Part shown: in pieces, positions 1 through 11,371 of the stretch
Numbering within the stretch: position 1 is the stretch's first letter
How the letters are laid out: each line of letters starts with the position of its first letter
NCBI RefSeq assembly: GCF_001652915.1
Contig: NZ_BBQI01000096.1
Location: 1 to 64,000 of the forward strand
DNA: 64,000 bases
Source of the DNA: Cupriavidus sp. D384
GTDB lineage: Bacteria; Pseudomonadota; Gammaproteobacteria; Burkholderiales; Burkholderiaceae
Reading direction: 5' to 3'
Notes under the pieces: generated by a model
Told to the model about the DNA's origin: nothing
What the model saw: the letters and a program-made list of their open reading frames with translations, nothing else
The model's database searches: none
Program-made: the position numbers and the translations under genes

Positions 1-152
1 GTGTTCTCCGGAATAAAGGGTGATTCAATAAGTTTGAGGATTTATCGGGCGGCGCTGGCTTCGCTTCGTTCGTTTCGCTGCGTTGCTGCGCTGTCCATGT
101 GCAGAACTATAGCGACCGCCACCCCGGAGAAAGTGGGCTATCGTCGTCATAG
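1..152. other. Left-edge non-coding region upstream of the ars operon
   Basis: No gene is supported here. The stretch around 55-100 is a low-complexity run of repeated ttcg/gctg motifs. Nothing identifiable as an IS end, tRNA or integrase fragment is visible, so the left boundary of the arsenic segment is probably outside the window. Confidence 0.4.
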
Positions 153-173
153 TTATTCAAAATAATTGAATAA
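153..173. promoter_or_regulatory. Upstream palindrome, candidate ArsR operator
   Basis: Perfect inverted repeat TTATTCAA, 5 bp spacer, TTGAATAA, in an AT-rich island upstream of arsR. ArsR/SmtB repressors bind AT-rich imperfect palindromes of this size. It resembles the ATTCGA/TCGAAT pair over the arsR -10 (220-237), which suggests a second binding site. Binding is inferred. Confidence 0.45.
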
Positions 174-203
174 ACGAGTACCGCCCTTCGTCAGCAACGT
201 TGA

Positions 204-237
204 TTGTCATATTTCTATTATTCGACTATATTCGAAT
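204..237 (+). promoter_or_regulatory. arsR promoter with overlapping operator
   Basis: TTGTCA (204-209), 17 bp spacer and TATATT (227-232) make a good sigma-70 promoter. The inverted repeat ATTCGA (220-225) / TCGAAT (232-237) lies across the -10 box, where an autorepressor would block RNA polymerase. The predicted transcription start (about 239) falls on or next to the arsR ATG, so the message may be leaderless. Confidence 0.6.
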
Positions 238-238
238 C

Positions 239-568
239 ATGGAAACCGATAACGCTCTCGAAGCGCTTGCTGCGCTGGCCCACGCTGTTCGCCTGGCTGT
301 CTTCCGCCTGCTAGTACAGGCCGGCCCCGAAGGCCTGCCAGCCGGGCGCATTGCCGAACAGATGGAGATGCCAGCGTCGTCGCTGTCCTTCCACCTCAAG
401 GAATTGCACCGCGCGGGACTGCTGGGAAGCCGCCAGGAGGGCCGCTCGATCATCTATATGGCTCGCTTCGAGACCATGAACGCCCTGCTGGGCTACCTCA
501 CCGAGAACTGTTGCGGCGGCGTGCCGTGTTCGCCGGTTGCCGCCTGTTGCGCCACCACGGAGTCCTGA
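239..568 (+). CDS. arsR: ArsR/SmtB-family arsenic-responsive repressor
   Basis: A 109-residue winged helix-turn-helix repressor that should release the ars promoter when it binds trivalent arsenic. The recognition helix region is around residues 40-60 (PASSLSFHLKEL). The usual Cys-Val-Cys motif in that helix is absent. Instead the C-terminus carries Cys91-Cys92 and Cys97, plus Cys103-Cys104. This matches the Acidithiobacillus-type ArsR, whose metalloid site is built from C-terminal cysteines. The ATG at 239 was chosen over an in-frame start 39 bases upstream because the extra residues overlap the promoter and do not resemble the family. arsI begins 3 bases after the stop, so the two are co-transcribed. 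Confidence 0.93.
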   Translation: METDNALEALAALAHAVRLAVFRLLVQAGPEGLPAGRIAEQMEMPASSLSFHLKELHRAGLLGSRQEGRSIIYMARFETMNALLGYLTENCCGGVPCSPVAACCATTES

Positions 569-571
569 ACC

Positions 572-1060
572 ATGAAACGCTTCCACGTCCACGTGAGCGT
601 GGCCGACCTGCCGGCCAGCATCCGCTACTACGCTGCCCTCTTCGCCGCCGAACCGACCGTCGTCCGGGACGATTACGCCAAGTGGGCGCTGGACGACCCG
701 CGCGTGAACTTCGCGATCTCCAATCGCACCGGGAAGCTCGGCGTGGACCACCTGGGCATCCAGGTGGAGACGGACGCGGAGCTTGCAGAAATGCAGGCAC
801 GGCTGACCAGCGCCGAGTTGCCCACACAGTCACAGTCCGAAACGAACTGCTGCTACGCGACGTCGAACAAGCATTGGTCGGTGGACCCCACCGGCATCGC
901 CTGGGAGTCGTTCCACACGCTCGGTGGCGCCCCGACCTATGGCGAATCACGCGATCGCAGCGCCGAAACCGCCGCGTGCTGCGTACCGGTCCCGGTGACC
1001 GTCACGCCGAAGCCATCCACCAAGACCACCTGCTGCACGCCGGAATCCGGCTGCTGCTGA
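572..1060 (+). CDS. arsI: ArsI-type C-As lyase (VOC/glyoxalase fold)
   Basis: 162 residues of the vicinal-oxygen-chelate family. ArsI is a non-heme Fe(II) dioxygenase that demethylates trivalent methylarsenicals and degrades roxarsone-type aromatic arsenicals to inorganic As(III). The family's substrate site, a vicinal cysteine pair followed by a lysine, is present (Cys93-Cys94, Lys100). Likely metal ligands are His5 or His7, His60 and Glu112. The tail after residue 135 holds three more CysCys pairs (136-137, 154-155, 161-162), possibly binding arsenic. CadI-like annotation is the main alternative. Its place between arsR and acr3 supports an arsenic role: product As(III) would be exported by Acr3. 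Confidence 0.88.
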   Translation: MKRFHVHVSVADLPASIRYYAALFAAEPTVVRDDYAKWALDDPRVNFAISNRTGKLGVDHLGIQVETDAELAEMQARLTSAELPTQSQSETNCCYATSNKHWSVDPTGIAWESFHTLGGAPTYGESRDRSAETAACCVPVPVTVTPKPSTKTTCCTPESGCC

Positions 1061-1125
1061 GTTTTTCCGGCGCGCCGATGCCTGCACTCGAATGAGGTGG
1101 CACGTGCGCCTACGCATCACACATC

Positions 1126-2196
1126 ATGTCTGAACAACTCGACATCGCATTGGCCGACACCGGGCCTCGCCCCGCCATCGGCTTCTTCGAGCGCTACCTG
1201 ACCGTCTGGGTGGCGCTTTGCATCGTCGCCGGCATCCTGCTCGGCCAATGGCTGCCCCCGGTCTTTCAGGCCATTGGCACCATGGAGGTCGCACAGGTGA
1301 ACCTGCCGGTCGGCGCGCTGATCTGGATCATGATCATTCCGATGCTGATCAAGATCGATTTCGGCGCCATGGGCCAGGTCGCGGGACACTGGCGCGGCAT
1401 CGGTGTGACGCTCTTCGTCAACTGGCTGGTCAAGCCGTTCTCCATGGCGCTGCTGGGCTGGATCTTCATCCGTCACCTGTTCGCGGGCTGGCTGCCAGCC
1501 GAACAACTCGACAGCTACATCGCCGGCCTGATCCTGCTGGCGGCGGCGCCCTGCACGGCGATGGTGTTCGTCTGGTCGCAACTCTGCAAGGGCGATCCCT
1601 ACTTCACGCTGTCGCAGGTGGCGCTCAACGACGCGATCATGGTCGTGGCCTTCGCGCCCGTCGTCGCGCTGCTGCTGGGTCTGTCGTCGATCACCGTGCC
1701 GTGGGACACGCTCATCACATCGGTCGCGCTCTACATTGTCGTGCCAGTGCTGATCGCGCAGGTCATCCGCAAGGTACTGCTGGCGCGCGGCGAAGCGACC
1801 TACCAGCGCGTGGTCGGTGCCCTTGGCCCCTACTCGATCACCGCACTGCTCGCTACGCTGGTGCTGCTGTTTGGCTTCCAGGGCAATGCCATTGTCGAAC
1901 AGCCGCTGATCATCCTGCTGCTGGCCGTGCCGATCCTGATCCAGGTCTTGCTGAACTCCGGCCTGGCCTACCTGCTGAACCGCAAGCTCGGCGTGGCCCA
2001 TTGCGTGGCCGGCCCGTCGGCACTCATTGGCGCGAGCAACTTCTTCGAACTGGCCGTGGCCACCGCCATCAGCCTGTTCGGCTTCCAATCTGGCGCGGCG
2101 CTCGCCACCGTCGTCGGCGTACTGATCGAAGTGCCGGTGATGCTGTTCGTCGTTGGCGTCGTCAACCGTTCGCAGCACTGGTACGAAGCGCACTGA
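1126..2196 (+). CDS. acr3: Acr3-family arsenite efflux permease
   Basis: 356-residue inner-membrane protein with about ten hydrophobic segments, of the BART-superfamily Acr3/ArsB type rather than the larger unrelated E. coli ArsB. It extrudes As(III) using the proton gradient. The Acr3 fourth-segment cysteine is present as Cys143 in the APCTAMVFVW motif, and the late-helix ASNFFELAVA motif with its conserved glutamate is intact. The start at 1126 follows a 65-base gap after arsI. arsC begins 9 bases after its stop, so the gene sits inside one operon and exports the As(III) made by ArsI and ArsC. Confidence 0.95.
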   Translation: MSEQLDIALADTGPRPAIGFFERYLTVWVALCIVAGILLGQWLPPVFQAIGTMEVAQVNLPVGALIWIMIIPMLIKIDFGAMGQVAGHWRGIGVTLFVNWLVKPFSMALLGWIFIRHLFAGWLPAEQLDSYIAGLILLAAAPCTAMVFVWSQLCKGDPYFTLSQVALNDAIMVVAFAPVVALLLGLSSITVPWDTLITSVALYIVVPVLIAQVIRKVLLARGEATYQRVVGALGPYSITALLATLVLLFGFQGNAIVEQPLIILLLAVPILIQVLLNSGLAYLLNRKLGVAHCVAGPSALIGASNFFELAVATAISLFGFQSGAALATVVGVLIEVPVMLFVVGVVNRSQHWYEAH

Positions 2197-2205
2197 GGAA
2201 TTGCC

Positions 2206-2628
2206 ATGACCGTCACCATCTATCACAACCCGGCCTGTGGCACGTCGCGCAACACGCTGGCGATGATCCGCAACGCGGGCATCGAGCCAACCGTCATCGA
2301 GTACCTGACCTCGCCGCCTGATCGGCAGACCTTGCAGGCAATGATTCGCGATGCCGGGCTCACCGTGCGCGAGGCGATCCGCGAGAAGGGCACGCCCTAT
2401 GCCGAGCTTGGCCTGGCCGATCCAGCACTGACCGATGACCGGCTGCTGGACGCGATGCTGGCCCACCCGATCCTGATCAACCGCCCCTTCGTCGTCACCG
2501 AGCTTGGCGTGCGACTGTGCAGGCCGTCCGAAGTCGTGCTGGATATCCTGCCAGCACCGCAGCAAGGCGCCTTTGCCAAGGAAGACGGAGAGGCCGTGGT
2601 CGACCCACAAGGCCGGAGGGTCCGATGA
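2206..2628 (+). CDS. arsC: Glutaredoxin-dependent arsenate reductase
   Basis: 140 residues, full length for the E. coli plasmid-type ArsC family (thioredoxin fold, single catalytic cysteine, glutathione/glutaredoxin as reductant). The N-terminus reads YHNPACGTSRNTL, placing the nucleophile at Cys11. It reduces arsenate to arsenite for Acr3. A GAGGAATTGCC stretch just upstream supplies the ribosome binding site. Last gene of the operon; transcription should end at the hairpin at 2751-2833. Confidence 0.96.
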   Translation: MTVTIYHNPACGTSRNTLAMIRNAGIEPTVIEYLTSPPDRQTLQAMIRDAGLTVREAIREKGTPYAELGLADPALTDDRLLDAMLAHPILINRPFVVTELGVRLCRPSEVVLDILPAPQQGAFAKEDGEAVVDPQGRRVR

Positions 2629-2750
2629 CCCGGATCTGCCAAATATCGTCCCAGCGGTGTTCGATACGCCCGACCTCCGCAAGCTGAAGCCCGCACGCAG
2701 CGGCACCCACCCGCCACGAATCCTGTTGCTTTACGGCTCGCTGCCAAAAG

Positions 2751-2833
2751 AAAAACCCCGCTTCCTGAACTGACCCCCAAAGGTTGGACGGGTGTCCAAC
2801 TTTTGGGGTGCAGTTCATCCATGCGGGGTTTTT
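2751..2833. terminator. Bidirectional terminator of arsC and ssb, interrupted by an insert
   Basis: AAAAACCCCGC (2751-2761) and GCGGGGTTTTT (2823-2833) form a perfect 11 bp stem with T-runs on both strands, between convergent arsC and ssb. The same stem sequence terminates pth at 34401-34437. Here its arms are separated by 61 bases because a 52 bp palindrome has inserted into the loop. Without the insert and one copy of a 3 bp duplication, the loop would be six bases (ttccat). Confidence 0.85.
2766..2817. mobile_element. 52 bp palindromic remnant made of two IS ends
   Basis: Two 24 bp inverted ends (2766-2789 and 2794-2817; 21 of 24 positions pair) separated only by GGGT. Each outer end reads TGAACTG and each inner end ...GTTGGAC, with a C/A-rich middle. 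This resembles IS3-family terminal repeats, but no transposase sequence remains. TCC directly precedes (2763-2765) and follows (2818-2820) the element, as a 3 bp target-site duplication would. It lies in the terminator loop shared by ars and ssb. The family assignment is from memory of IS3-type ends. Confidence 0.7.
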
Positions 2834-2861
2834 CTTTCTTGCGACACCTGCTTATGGGCGA

Positions 2862-3422
2862 TCAGAACGGAATATCGTCGTCCATGTCTTCGAAGCCGTT
2901 CGACGGGGCCTGCTGCTGACGGCGCTGGCCGCCTTGCTGGCCGGCACCGCCGCCGCCACCGCCCTGGGCGCGGCCGCCGCCGTAGCCGCCGCCACCGCCA
3001 CCGGCGCCGCCTTGCGATTCGCGGCTGTAACCACCACCGCCGCCGCCACCGCCGCCGTAGCCGCCTTCATCGCCACCGCCGCCGCCCTGGCGAGCGCCCA
3101 GCATCTGCATCTGGTCAGCCACGATTTCGGTGCTGTACTTGTCCTGGCCCGACTGGTCCTGCCACTTGCGGGTGCGGATGCGGCCTTCGATATAGACCGA
3201 CGAGCCCTTGCGCAGGTACTGGCCGGCGATCTCGGCCAGCTTGCCAAAGAAGGCGATGCGGTGCCATTCGGTCGCTTCCTTGAACTCGCCACTCTGCTTG
3301 TCCTTGTAGCGGTCGGTCGTTGCGAGCCGGATATTGGTCACGGCGTCGCCGCTGGGCATGTAGCGGGTTTCGGGGTCGGCACCCAGGTTGCCGACGAGAA
3401 TGACTTTGTTGACCGATGCCAT
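2862..3422 (-). CDS. ssb: Single-stranded DNA-binding protein
   Basis: 186 residues. Residues 1 to about 110 are the OB fold ([28 protein letters not shown]), followed by a long Gly-rich linker with Gly/Tyr/Gln repeats, and the acidic tip DDDIPF that recruits repair and replication proteins. It coats ssDNA as a tetramer. The start was set at 3422 (MASVNKV), five codons inside the longest frame, because this is the invariant family N-terminus. A short hairpin (3441-3446/3454-3459) lies just upstream in the leader. Confidence 0.97.
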   Translation of the reverse strand: MASVNKVILVGNLGADPETRYMPSGDAVTNIRLATTDRYKDKQSGEFKEATEWHRIAFFGKLAEIAGQYLRKGSSVYIEGRIRTRKWQDQSGQDKYSTEIVADQMQMLGARQGGGGGDEGGYGGGGGGGGGYSRESQGGAGGGGGGYGGGRAQGGGGGGAGQQGGQRRQQQAPSNGFEDMDDDIPF

Positions 3423-3639
3423 ATAGAAGTTCTCCAAGGACCGCGCCCTTTCAGCGCGGCGTTAAACGTAGTGCGAGATTCGCGAAATTGTGAGTTGAGA
3501 CCGGCGGGCCGGCGACCCGCGTCCCCACCGTAAACGACATCACGCGCCGTTCGGAGGCTCCGTCGGGCGCGTGTCGAATGCTACCGCTGATACGGGGAAA
3601 AAGCGTGTCGGGCTTTTGCGGATAGGTGAAAAAGTGTGT

Positions 3640-4890
3640 CTAAGCCGCCACTGCCGGGGCGCCGTCCTTGCTGCGGGCCGGCGGCGCCTTCATGCTCCAG
3701 GCGATTATAAGCCAGACCAGCAGCACTGCCGCGCAGCCCACGAACACCGCCGGGCGCCCTTCGTGCTTGAGCAGCCAGCCGCCCACCACGCCGCCCAGGA
3801 ACAGGCCCATCGCCTGCGTGGTGTTGTAGACGCCAAGTGCCGCACCCCGGCTGGCGGCCGCGTAGCGCGACACCAGCGACGGCTGCATGGCTTCCAGTAC
3901 GTTGAACGCCACGAAGAACAGCAGCAGCACGCCGACGATCGGCCACAGCCCGTGAACGGTGGCAAACAGCAGCTGGACGGCCGTCATCAGCGCCACCGAC
4001 GCCAGCAGCACCGGCCGCACCTTGCCGTAGCGCTCGGCGGCCATCATCGGCGCCAGCATCAGCAGGAACGACACCAGCACCACGGGCAGGTACACCTTCC
4101 AGTGCTGGTCCAGCGGCATGCCAGCGTCGCTTAGCATCGCCGGCACCACCATGAACATTGCCACCTGGCTGGCATGAAGCGCCAGCACGCCCACATTCAG
4201 GCGGATCAGGTCGGCATTGAGCAGTACCTTGCGGAACGGCAGTTGCACCGGATGCGGCGGTGGCGGCGTGGGCACCAGGAACAGCGTCACGCCGATGGCC
4301 AGCACGCCCAGCACGCCCATCAGCCCGAAGATACCGGACATGCCGATGCTGTGCAGCAGCGGCGAGGCAATCACCAGCGACAGCGCAAAGGTCAGGCCGA
4401 TGCTGCCGCCCACCATCGCCATGGCTTTTGTACGATGCCGCTCGCGCGTCAGGTCGGCGATGCAGGCCGTAATGGCCGCCGAGATCGCGCCCATGCCCTG
4501 CAGCGCACGGCCGACGGTGATGCCGGTCAGTGTGTCTGCGTAGGCGGCGATCAGCGCACCGGCCACGAACAGCACCAGGCCGGCCACCATCACGGGCTTG
4601 CGGCCCACGCGGTCGGACAACCAGCCCAGCGGGATATGCAGGAAGGCCTGCATGAGGCCATAGATGCCCATCGCCAGGCCAACGCGCTGGGCGTCCTGCC
4701 CGTCGGGCAGCGTCCGCGCGTATTCGGCAAAGACGGGCAGGATCAGAAACAGTCCCAGCATGCGCAGGGCGAAGATGCTGGCCAGCGACAGGCTGGCGCG
4801 CAATTCACCCCGGGTCATGCGGTCGCGCACGGGTTCGGCGCGGGTGGGCTCGGTGGAAAGACTTGGAGTGGAAGGGGGGTTCGACGGCAT
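3640..4890 (-). CDS. MFS transporter, YajR-like
   Basis: 416 residues with twelve predicted membrane segments. The major-facilitator signature between segments 2 and 3 is present (GWLSDRVGRKPVM). The overall sequence resembles the YajR-type drug/proton antiporter group, but the C-terminal YAM domain of E. coli YajR is absent, so the substrate is unknown. The ATG at 4890 was chosen; a much longer frame runs upstream without family resemblance, and an internal ATG before RGELRASLSL is also possible. It sits between ssb and uvrA, on the ssb strand. Confidence 0.88.
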   Translation of the reverse strand: MPSNPPSTPSLSTEPTRAEPVRDRMTRGELRASLSLASIFALRMLGLFLILPVFAEYARTLPDGQDAQRVGLAMGIYGLMQAFLHIPLGWLSDRVGRKPVMVAGLVLFVAGALIAAYADTLTGITVGRALQGMGAISAAITACIADLTRERHRTKAMAMVGGSIGLTFALSLVIASPLLHSIGMSGIFGLMGVLGVLAIGVTLFLVPTPPPPHPVQLPFRKVLLNADLIRLNVGVLALHASQVAMFMVVPAMLSDAGMPLDQHWKVYLPVVLVSFLLMLAPMMAAERYGKVRPVLLASVALMTAVQLLFATVHGLWPIVGVLLLFFVAFNVLEAMQPSLVSRYAAASRGAALGVYNTTQAMGLFLGGVVGGWLLKHEGRPAVFVGCAAVLLVWLIIAWSMKAPPARSKDGAPAVAA

Positions 4891-5286
4891 TGCGGTCGTA
4901 TGTGGAAATCTGGCTCGGTCGCTGGGTCGGTCAGCCTGGCAGCTTCGACACGCAAGGGCGCCCGCAAGTTGCCCGGACGTTGCCTTGTCTGGCATCGCAG
5001 ACATCCATGCAACAGACGTTGCCGCGATGCCCGCGACCCCGCCGGCACCTCGCCGTCCAAAGCCCGTTTGGCGCCGGGCAACCCCGGAAACCGAAGTTCG
5101 GTATATTAGCAGGTTTGCTTCTCGCGCTTGTTCCATCACGTCCGGCTTCGGCCAGGCGTGAAATGTGCGTGAAGCGGCAGGCTGGCGCCCTTTGGGGGGC
5201 GCCCCAGGCGTCTGGCCAGGCACATCGAATTTCCGCGGGACCGACCTGCTCCTCCGCAGGCCGCCCACCGGGCGAATGAACGGTAT
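4891..5286. other. Divergent MFS/uvrA intergenic region
   Basis: About 400 bases between divergent genes, so it must hold both promoters. A TATATT at 5102-5107 is a possible -10 for uvrA. I looked for a LexA box of the CTGT-N8-ACAG type, which usually precedes uvrA, and did not find a convincing one. No small gene is supported. Confidence 0.4.
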
Positions 5287-8151
<2,865 letters not shown>

Positions 8152-8183
8152 GGAAAGACAGGGCCGCAGCCGTCCAGGCGGAC

Positions 8184-8219
8184 GGCGCGGCGGGCACGGC
8201 AGGCGCGGCGGGCACGGCA
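8184..8219. repeat. Perfect 18 bp tandem duplication
   Basis: Two exact copies of GGCGCGGCGGGCACGGCA (8184-8201, 8202-8219) in the short gap between convergent uvrA and the Na/Pi cotransporter gene. Probably replication slippage; no function is evident. Confidence 0.8.
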
Positions 8220-8233
8220 GATACTGCTAGCTG

Positions 8234-9910
8234 CTAGCGCGCCTCCGCCACATCGCCAATCTTGTCCGGCGTGTCTTCCTTCATGCGGCTGCGGTTCATC
8301 AGCCCGGCCTGCTCCAGCACCGGATAGGCGGTGGCGCAGAACAGCGAGTTGAGCCGCTTCAATTCGCTGATCACGTCCAGGTGCAGCGAACTCGTTTCAA
8401 TGCTTTCGACGGTCTGCACGGCCACGCGCTGCAGGTGCGAGCGCGCGTACTTGCGTTCCAGGTCGCGGAAATTGGCCTTCTCGGCCATCAACTGCTGCGC
8501 GCTGCGGATGTCGCCGGTCAGGAACACCGACAGGCCCAGCCGCAGGTTGCCCACCACGCGCGCGTGCATCTCGGCGATTTCCTGCATGCCGGCCTCGGAG
8601 AACGACAGGTTGTGCGCGATCTTCCTCTCGCGGGCATCGACGATGACACGCTCGATCAGATCCCCCGCATGCTCCAGGTTGATGGTCAGCGAGATGATCT
8701 CGGTCCAGCGCTGGCCGTCGCGCTCGTCCAGCGCCTCGGTGCTGATCTGGGTCAGGTAGAGCTTGATCGCGGTGTACAGGTCGTCCACCTCGTTGTCGAT
8801 CCGGCACGTGGCGTTGGCCAGCTTCAGGTCGTTGGTGCGCAGCACGCGCAGCAGGTTTTCCAGCATCTGCTCCACGCGGTCGCCGATGCGCAGCACCTCG
8901 CGGGCGGCGTTGGACAGCGCCAGCGTGGGCGTGGACAGCGCAGCGGGGTCCAGGTGGCGCGGCGTCACCTGGCTGTCGCCGGTGTTGCGGCCGGGCAGGA
9001 TGGATTCGCACAGGCGGGCCAATGGCGCCGTGGCGCCCAGCAAGACCACGGCCAGCGCCACGTTGAACAGCAGGTGGAAATTGACGATCAGCCGCTGGGG
9101 GTCGGCATCGAAATGGGCCAGCAGGTCCTCGGCCTGGGTCAGCAGCGGCAGCGCGATCACGCAGCCAAGCAGCCGCGACAGCAGGTTGCCCAGCGTCACG
9201 CGCTTGCCGGGCTGGTTGTTGCCCGACGTGGTCAGCAAGGCCGAGATGCCCGATCCCAGGTTGGCGCCCAGCACCAGCGCCATCGCCACGTGGATCGACA
9301 CCACGCCGGCCGACGCCAGCGCGCCGCAGAACAGCACCACGGCCAGGCTCGAATAGCAGAGGATGGTCAGGAAGGCGCCAATCAGCATGTCCAGCGCGGC
9401 ATCGCCGGTCAGCGTGCTGAACAGCACCTTGACGCCGGCAGCCTGCACCACCGGGCGCGTGGCGATCGAGATCAGCTCCAGCGCCAGCGTGATCAAACCC
9501 AGCCCGATCAGCACCCGGCCCACATGGCCGGCCTTGCTGCCCTTCCAGCTCAGGTGCAGGATCACGCCGACGAAGATCAGCAGCGGCGACAGCCATGACA
9601 GGTCGAGAGAGAACACCTGCACCATCACGGCCGTGCCCACGTTGGCGCCCAGCATGATGGCCAGCGCCGGGGCCACGGCAATCAGGCCCTGGCCCACGAA
9701 CGAACTGACGATGACGGCAGTGGCATTGCTGCTCTGCACGAGCCCGGTCACACCCAGGCCCGCGACAAATGCCTTGAAGCGGTTCGACACGCTGGCGGAG
9801 AGCACGTGGCGCAGATTGGCCCCGTACACGCGCAGGATGCCGACCTTGACGATGTTGGTGCCCCAGACAAGGAGCGCCACGCCGGAGAGAAGATGAAGCA
9901 GTACGCCCAT
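8234..9910 (-). CDS. Na/Pi cotransporter family protein with PhoU domain
   Basis: 558 residues. The N-terminal half (about 1-310) is a membrane domain with the inverted-repeat motifs of the type II Na/Pi cotransporters (QSSNATAV, GANVGTAV, GANLGSGISAL). Residues about 330-540 form a cytoplasmic PhoU-like helical domain. E. coli YjbB is the nearest named homologue and promotes phosphate export. The start at 9910 (MGVLLHLLSGVALLVWG) fits the first membrane segment. Phosphate transport is known for the family; its direction here is not shown. Confidence 0.93.
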   Translation of the reverse strand: MGVLLHLLSGVALLVWGTNIVKVGILRVYGANLRHVLSASVSNRFKAFVAGLGVTGLVQSSNATAVIVSSFVGQGLIAVAPALAIMLGANVGTAVMVQVFSLDLSWLSPLLIFVGVILHLSWKGSKAGHVGRVLIGLGLITLALELISIATRPVVQAAGVKVLFSTLTGDAALDMLIGAFLTILCYSSLAVVLFCGALASAGVVSIHVAMALVLGANLGSGISALLTTSGNNQPGKRVTLGNLLSRLLGCVIALPLLTQAEDLLAHFDADPQRLIVNFHLLFNVALAVVLLGATAPLARLCESILPGRNTGDSQVTPRHLDPAALSTPTLALSNAAREVLRIGDRVEQMLENLLRVLRTNDLKLANATCRIDNEVDDLYTAIKLYLTQISTEALDERDGQRWTEIISLTINLEHAGDLIERVIVDARERKIAHNLSFSEAGMQEIAEMHARVVGNLRLGLSVFLTGDIRSAQQLMAEKANFRDLERKYARSHLQRVAVQTVESIETSSLHLDVISELKRLNSLFCATAYPVLEQAGLMNRSRMKEDTPDKIGDVAEAR

Positions 9911-10055
9911 TGTGCGTCCCTTGTGACCGGTGCCGGCGGGTGGCAGGAGGCGTGCCGCCCGGTCATCGCGTTGTTATCAATGGGGCATTATGCGCCCCGC
10001 TGTCACACGGGGCAATTGGACGGGGTCTGACGCCCGCTGAAGCGTTGCGCCGCCG

Positions 10056-10628
10056 TCAGTGCCCTTCGAACTTGCAGACCGTGAACAGCGGCAGCCCGCT
10101 GCCATGCAGCAATTTCGATCCGCCCAGCTCGGGCAGGTCGACGATGGCCGCGCCCTCCACCACGGTGGCGCCCAGGCGTTCCAGCAGCTTGCGGCCGGCC
10201 ATCATGGTGCCGCCCGTGGCGATCAGGTCGTCGATCAGCAGCACGCGGTCGCCGGCCTTGCAGGCGTCGGCATGGATTTCCACGGTGGCGCTGCCATATT
10301 CAAGCTCGTATTCCTCGGCCACGGTCTGGAACGGCAGCTTGCCCTTCTTGCGGATCGGCACGAAGCCCAGGTTCAGCTCGTACGCGATGATCGAGCCCAG
10401 GATGAAGCCGCGCGCGTCGATGCCGGCCACGAGGTCCAGCTGCTGGTCCATGTAGCGGTGGACGAACACGTCGATCAGCACGCGCAGCGTCTTGGGATTC
10501 TGCAGTAGCGGCGTGATATCGCGAAACTGGACGCCGGGCTGGGGCCAGTCCGGTACGGTGCGGATGCGGTCACGCAGGTAGCCGGTGACATCGCCGAGAT
10601 CGGGGGACTGGATGATGGGATCTGCCAT
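10056..10628 (-). CDS. apt: Adenine phosphoribosyltransferase
   Basis: 190 residues. It converts adenine and PRPP to AMP in purine salvage. The type I phosphoribosyltransferase PRPP loop is present as [14 protein letters not shown], and the N-terminal [15 protein letters not shown] is typical of Apt. Monocistronic, divergent from the DJ-1/PfpI gene. Confidence 0.97.
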   Translation of the reverse strand: MADPIIQSPDLGDVTGYLRDRIRTVPDWPQPGVQFRDITPLLQNPKTLRVLIDVFVHRYMDQQLDLVAGIDARGFILGSIIAYELNLGFVPIRKKGKLPFQTVAEEYELEYGSATVEIHADACKAGDRVLLIDDLIATGGTMMAGRKLLERLGATVVEGAAIVDLPELGGSKLLHGSGLPLFTVCKFEGH

Positions 10629-10747
10629 GGGAATCTGTCTGGAATGAGTTCATGCGGTAACGGGTTACCACCCGCGCCCAGCCTTGCCGCCGCACAATGG
10701 CCCGGCTGCTTGGGCGTCCGCAACCCGTAACCATACAGGAGACAGCT

Positions 10748-11326
10748 ATGGCAAAGAAGATTCTGATGCTGGTCGGCGATTTTGCCGAGGACTACGAGAC
10801 CATGGTGCCGTTCCAGGCACTGCAGATGGTGGGCCACACGGTCCACGCGGTCTGCCCCGACAAGAAGGCCGGTGACGCCTGCGCCACCGCCATCCACGAT
10901 TTCGAGGGCGACCAGACCTATACCGAGAAGCGCGGCCACAATTTCACGCTCAATGCGACGTTCGCCGACGTCAACCCTGCCAGCTACGACGCGCTGGTGA
11001 TCCCGGGCGGCCGCGCGCCCGAATACCTGCGCCTGAACGACCGGGTGATCGAGATCGTGCGTCACTTCGCCCACGCCAACAAGCCCATCGCGGCGGTCTG
11101 CCACGGCGCCCAGCTGCTGGCCGCGGCCGATGTGCTGGAAGGCCGCACCTGTTCCGCCTACCCGGCCTGCGCCCCCGAAGTGCGGCTGGCCGGCGGCAAG
11201 TACGCCGATATCCCGGTGGACCAGGCCCATACGGACGGCAACCTGGTGACGGCCCCGGCGTGGCCCGCACATCCGGCCTGGCTGGCACAGTTTCTTGCCG
11301 TGCTGGGAACGCGGATCGTAGAGTAG
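10748..11326 (+). CDS. DJ-1/PfpI family protein
   Basis: 192 residues of the class-I glutamine amidotransferase-like superfamily. The nucleophile elbow [10 protein letters not shown] carries the expected cysteine, and an acidic residue near the N-terminus (FAEDYE) matches the helper glutamate. Members include PfpI-type peptidases, glyoxalase III/deglycases and stress proteins, so the activity cannot be assigned. The start at 10748 follows a CAGGAGACAGCT ribosome binding site and begins [12 protein letters not shown]; an upstream in-frame ATG adds unrelated residues. Confidence 0.92.
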   Translation: MAKKILMLVGDFAEDYETMVPFQALQMVGHTVHAVCPDKKAGDACATAIHDFEGDQTYTEKRGHNFTLNATFADVNPASYDALVIPGGRAPEYLRLNDRVIEIVRHFAHANKPIAAVCHGAQLLAAADVLEGRTCSAYPACAPEVRLAGGKYADIPVDQAHTDGNLVTAPAWPAHPAWLAQFLAVLGTRIVE

Positions 11327-11371
11327 AGGCTTCCGAACGCGGCCACCCGGCCGCGGCTCACGGGAGTTCGC

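Noticed and set aside
3541-3573. Inverted repeat CACGCGCC/GGCGCGTG after the MFS gene as a terminator
   Set aside because: Loop of 17 bases and no T-run on the minus strand.
5100-5286. LexA box upstream of uvrA
   Set aside because: No CTGT-N8-ACAG or close variant was found.
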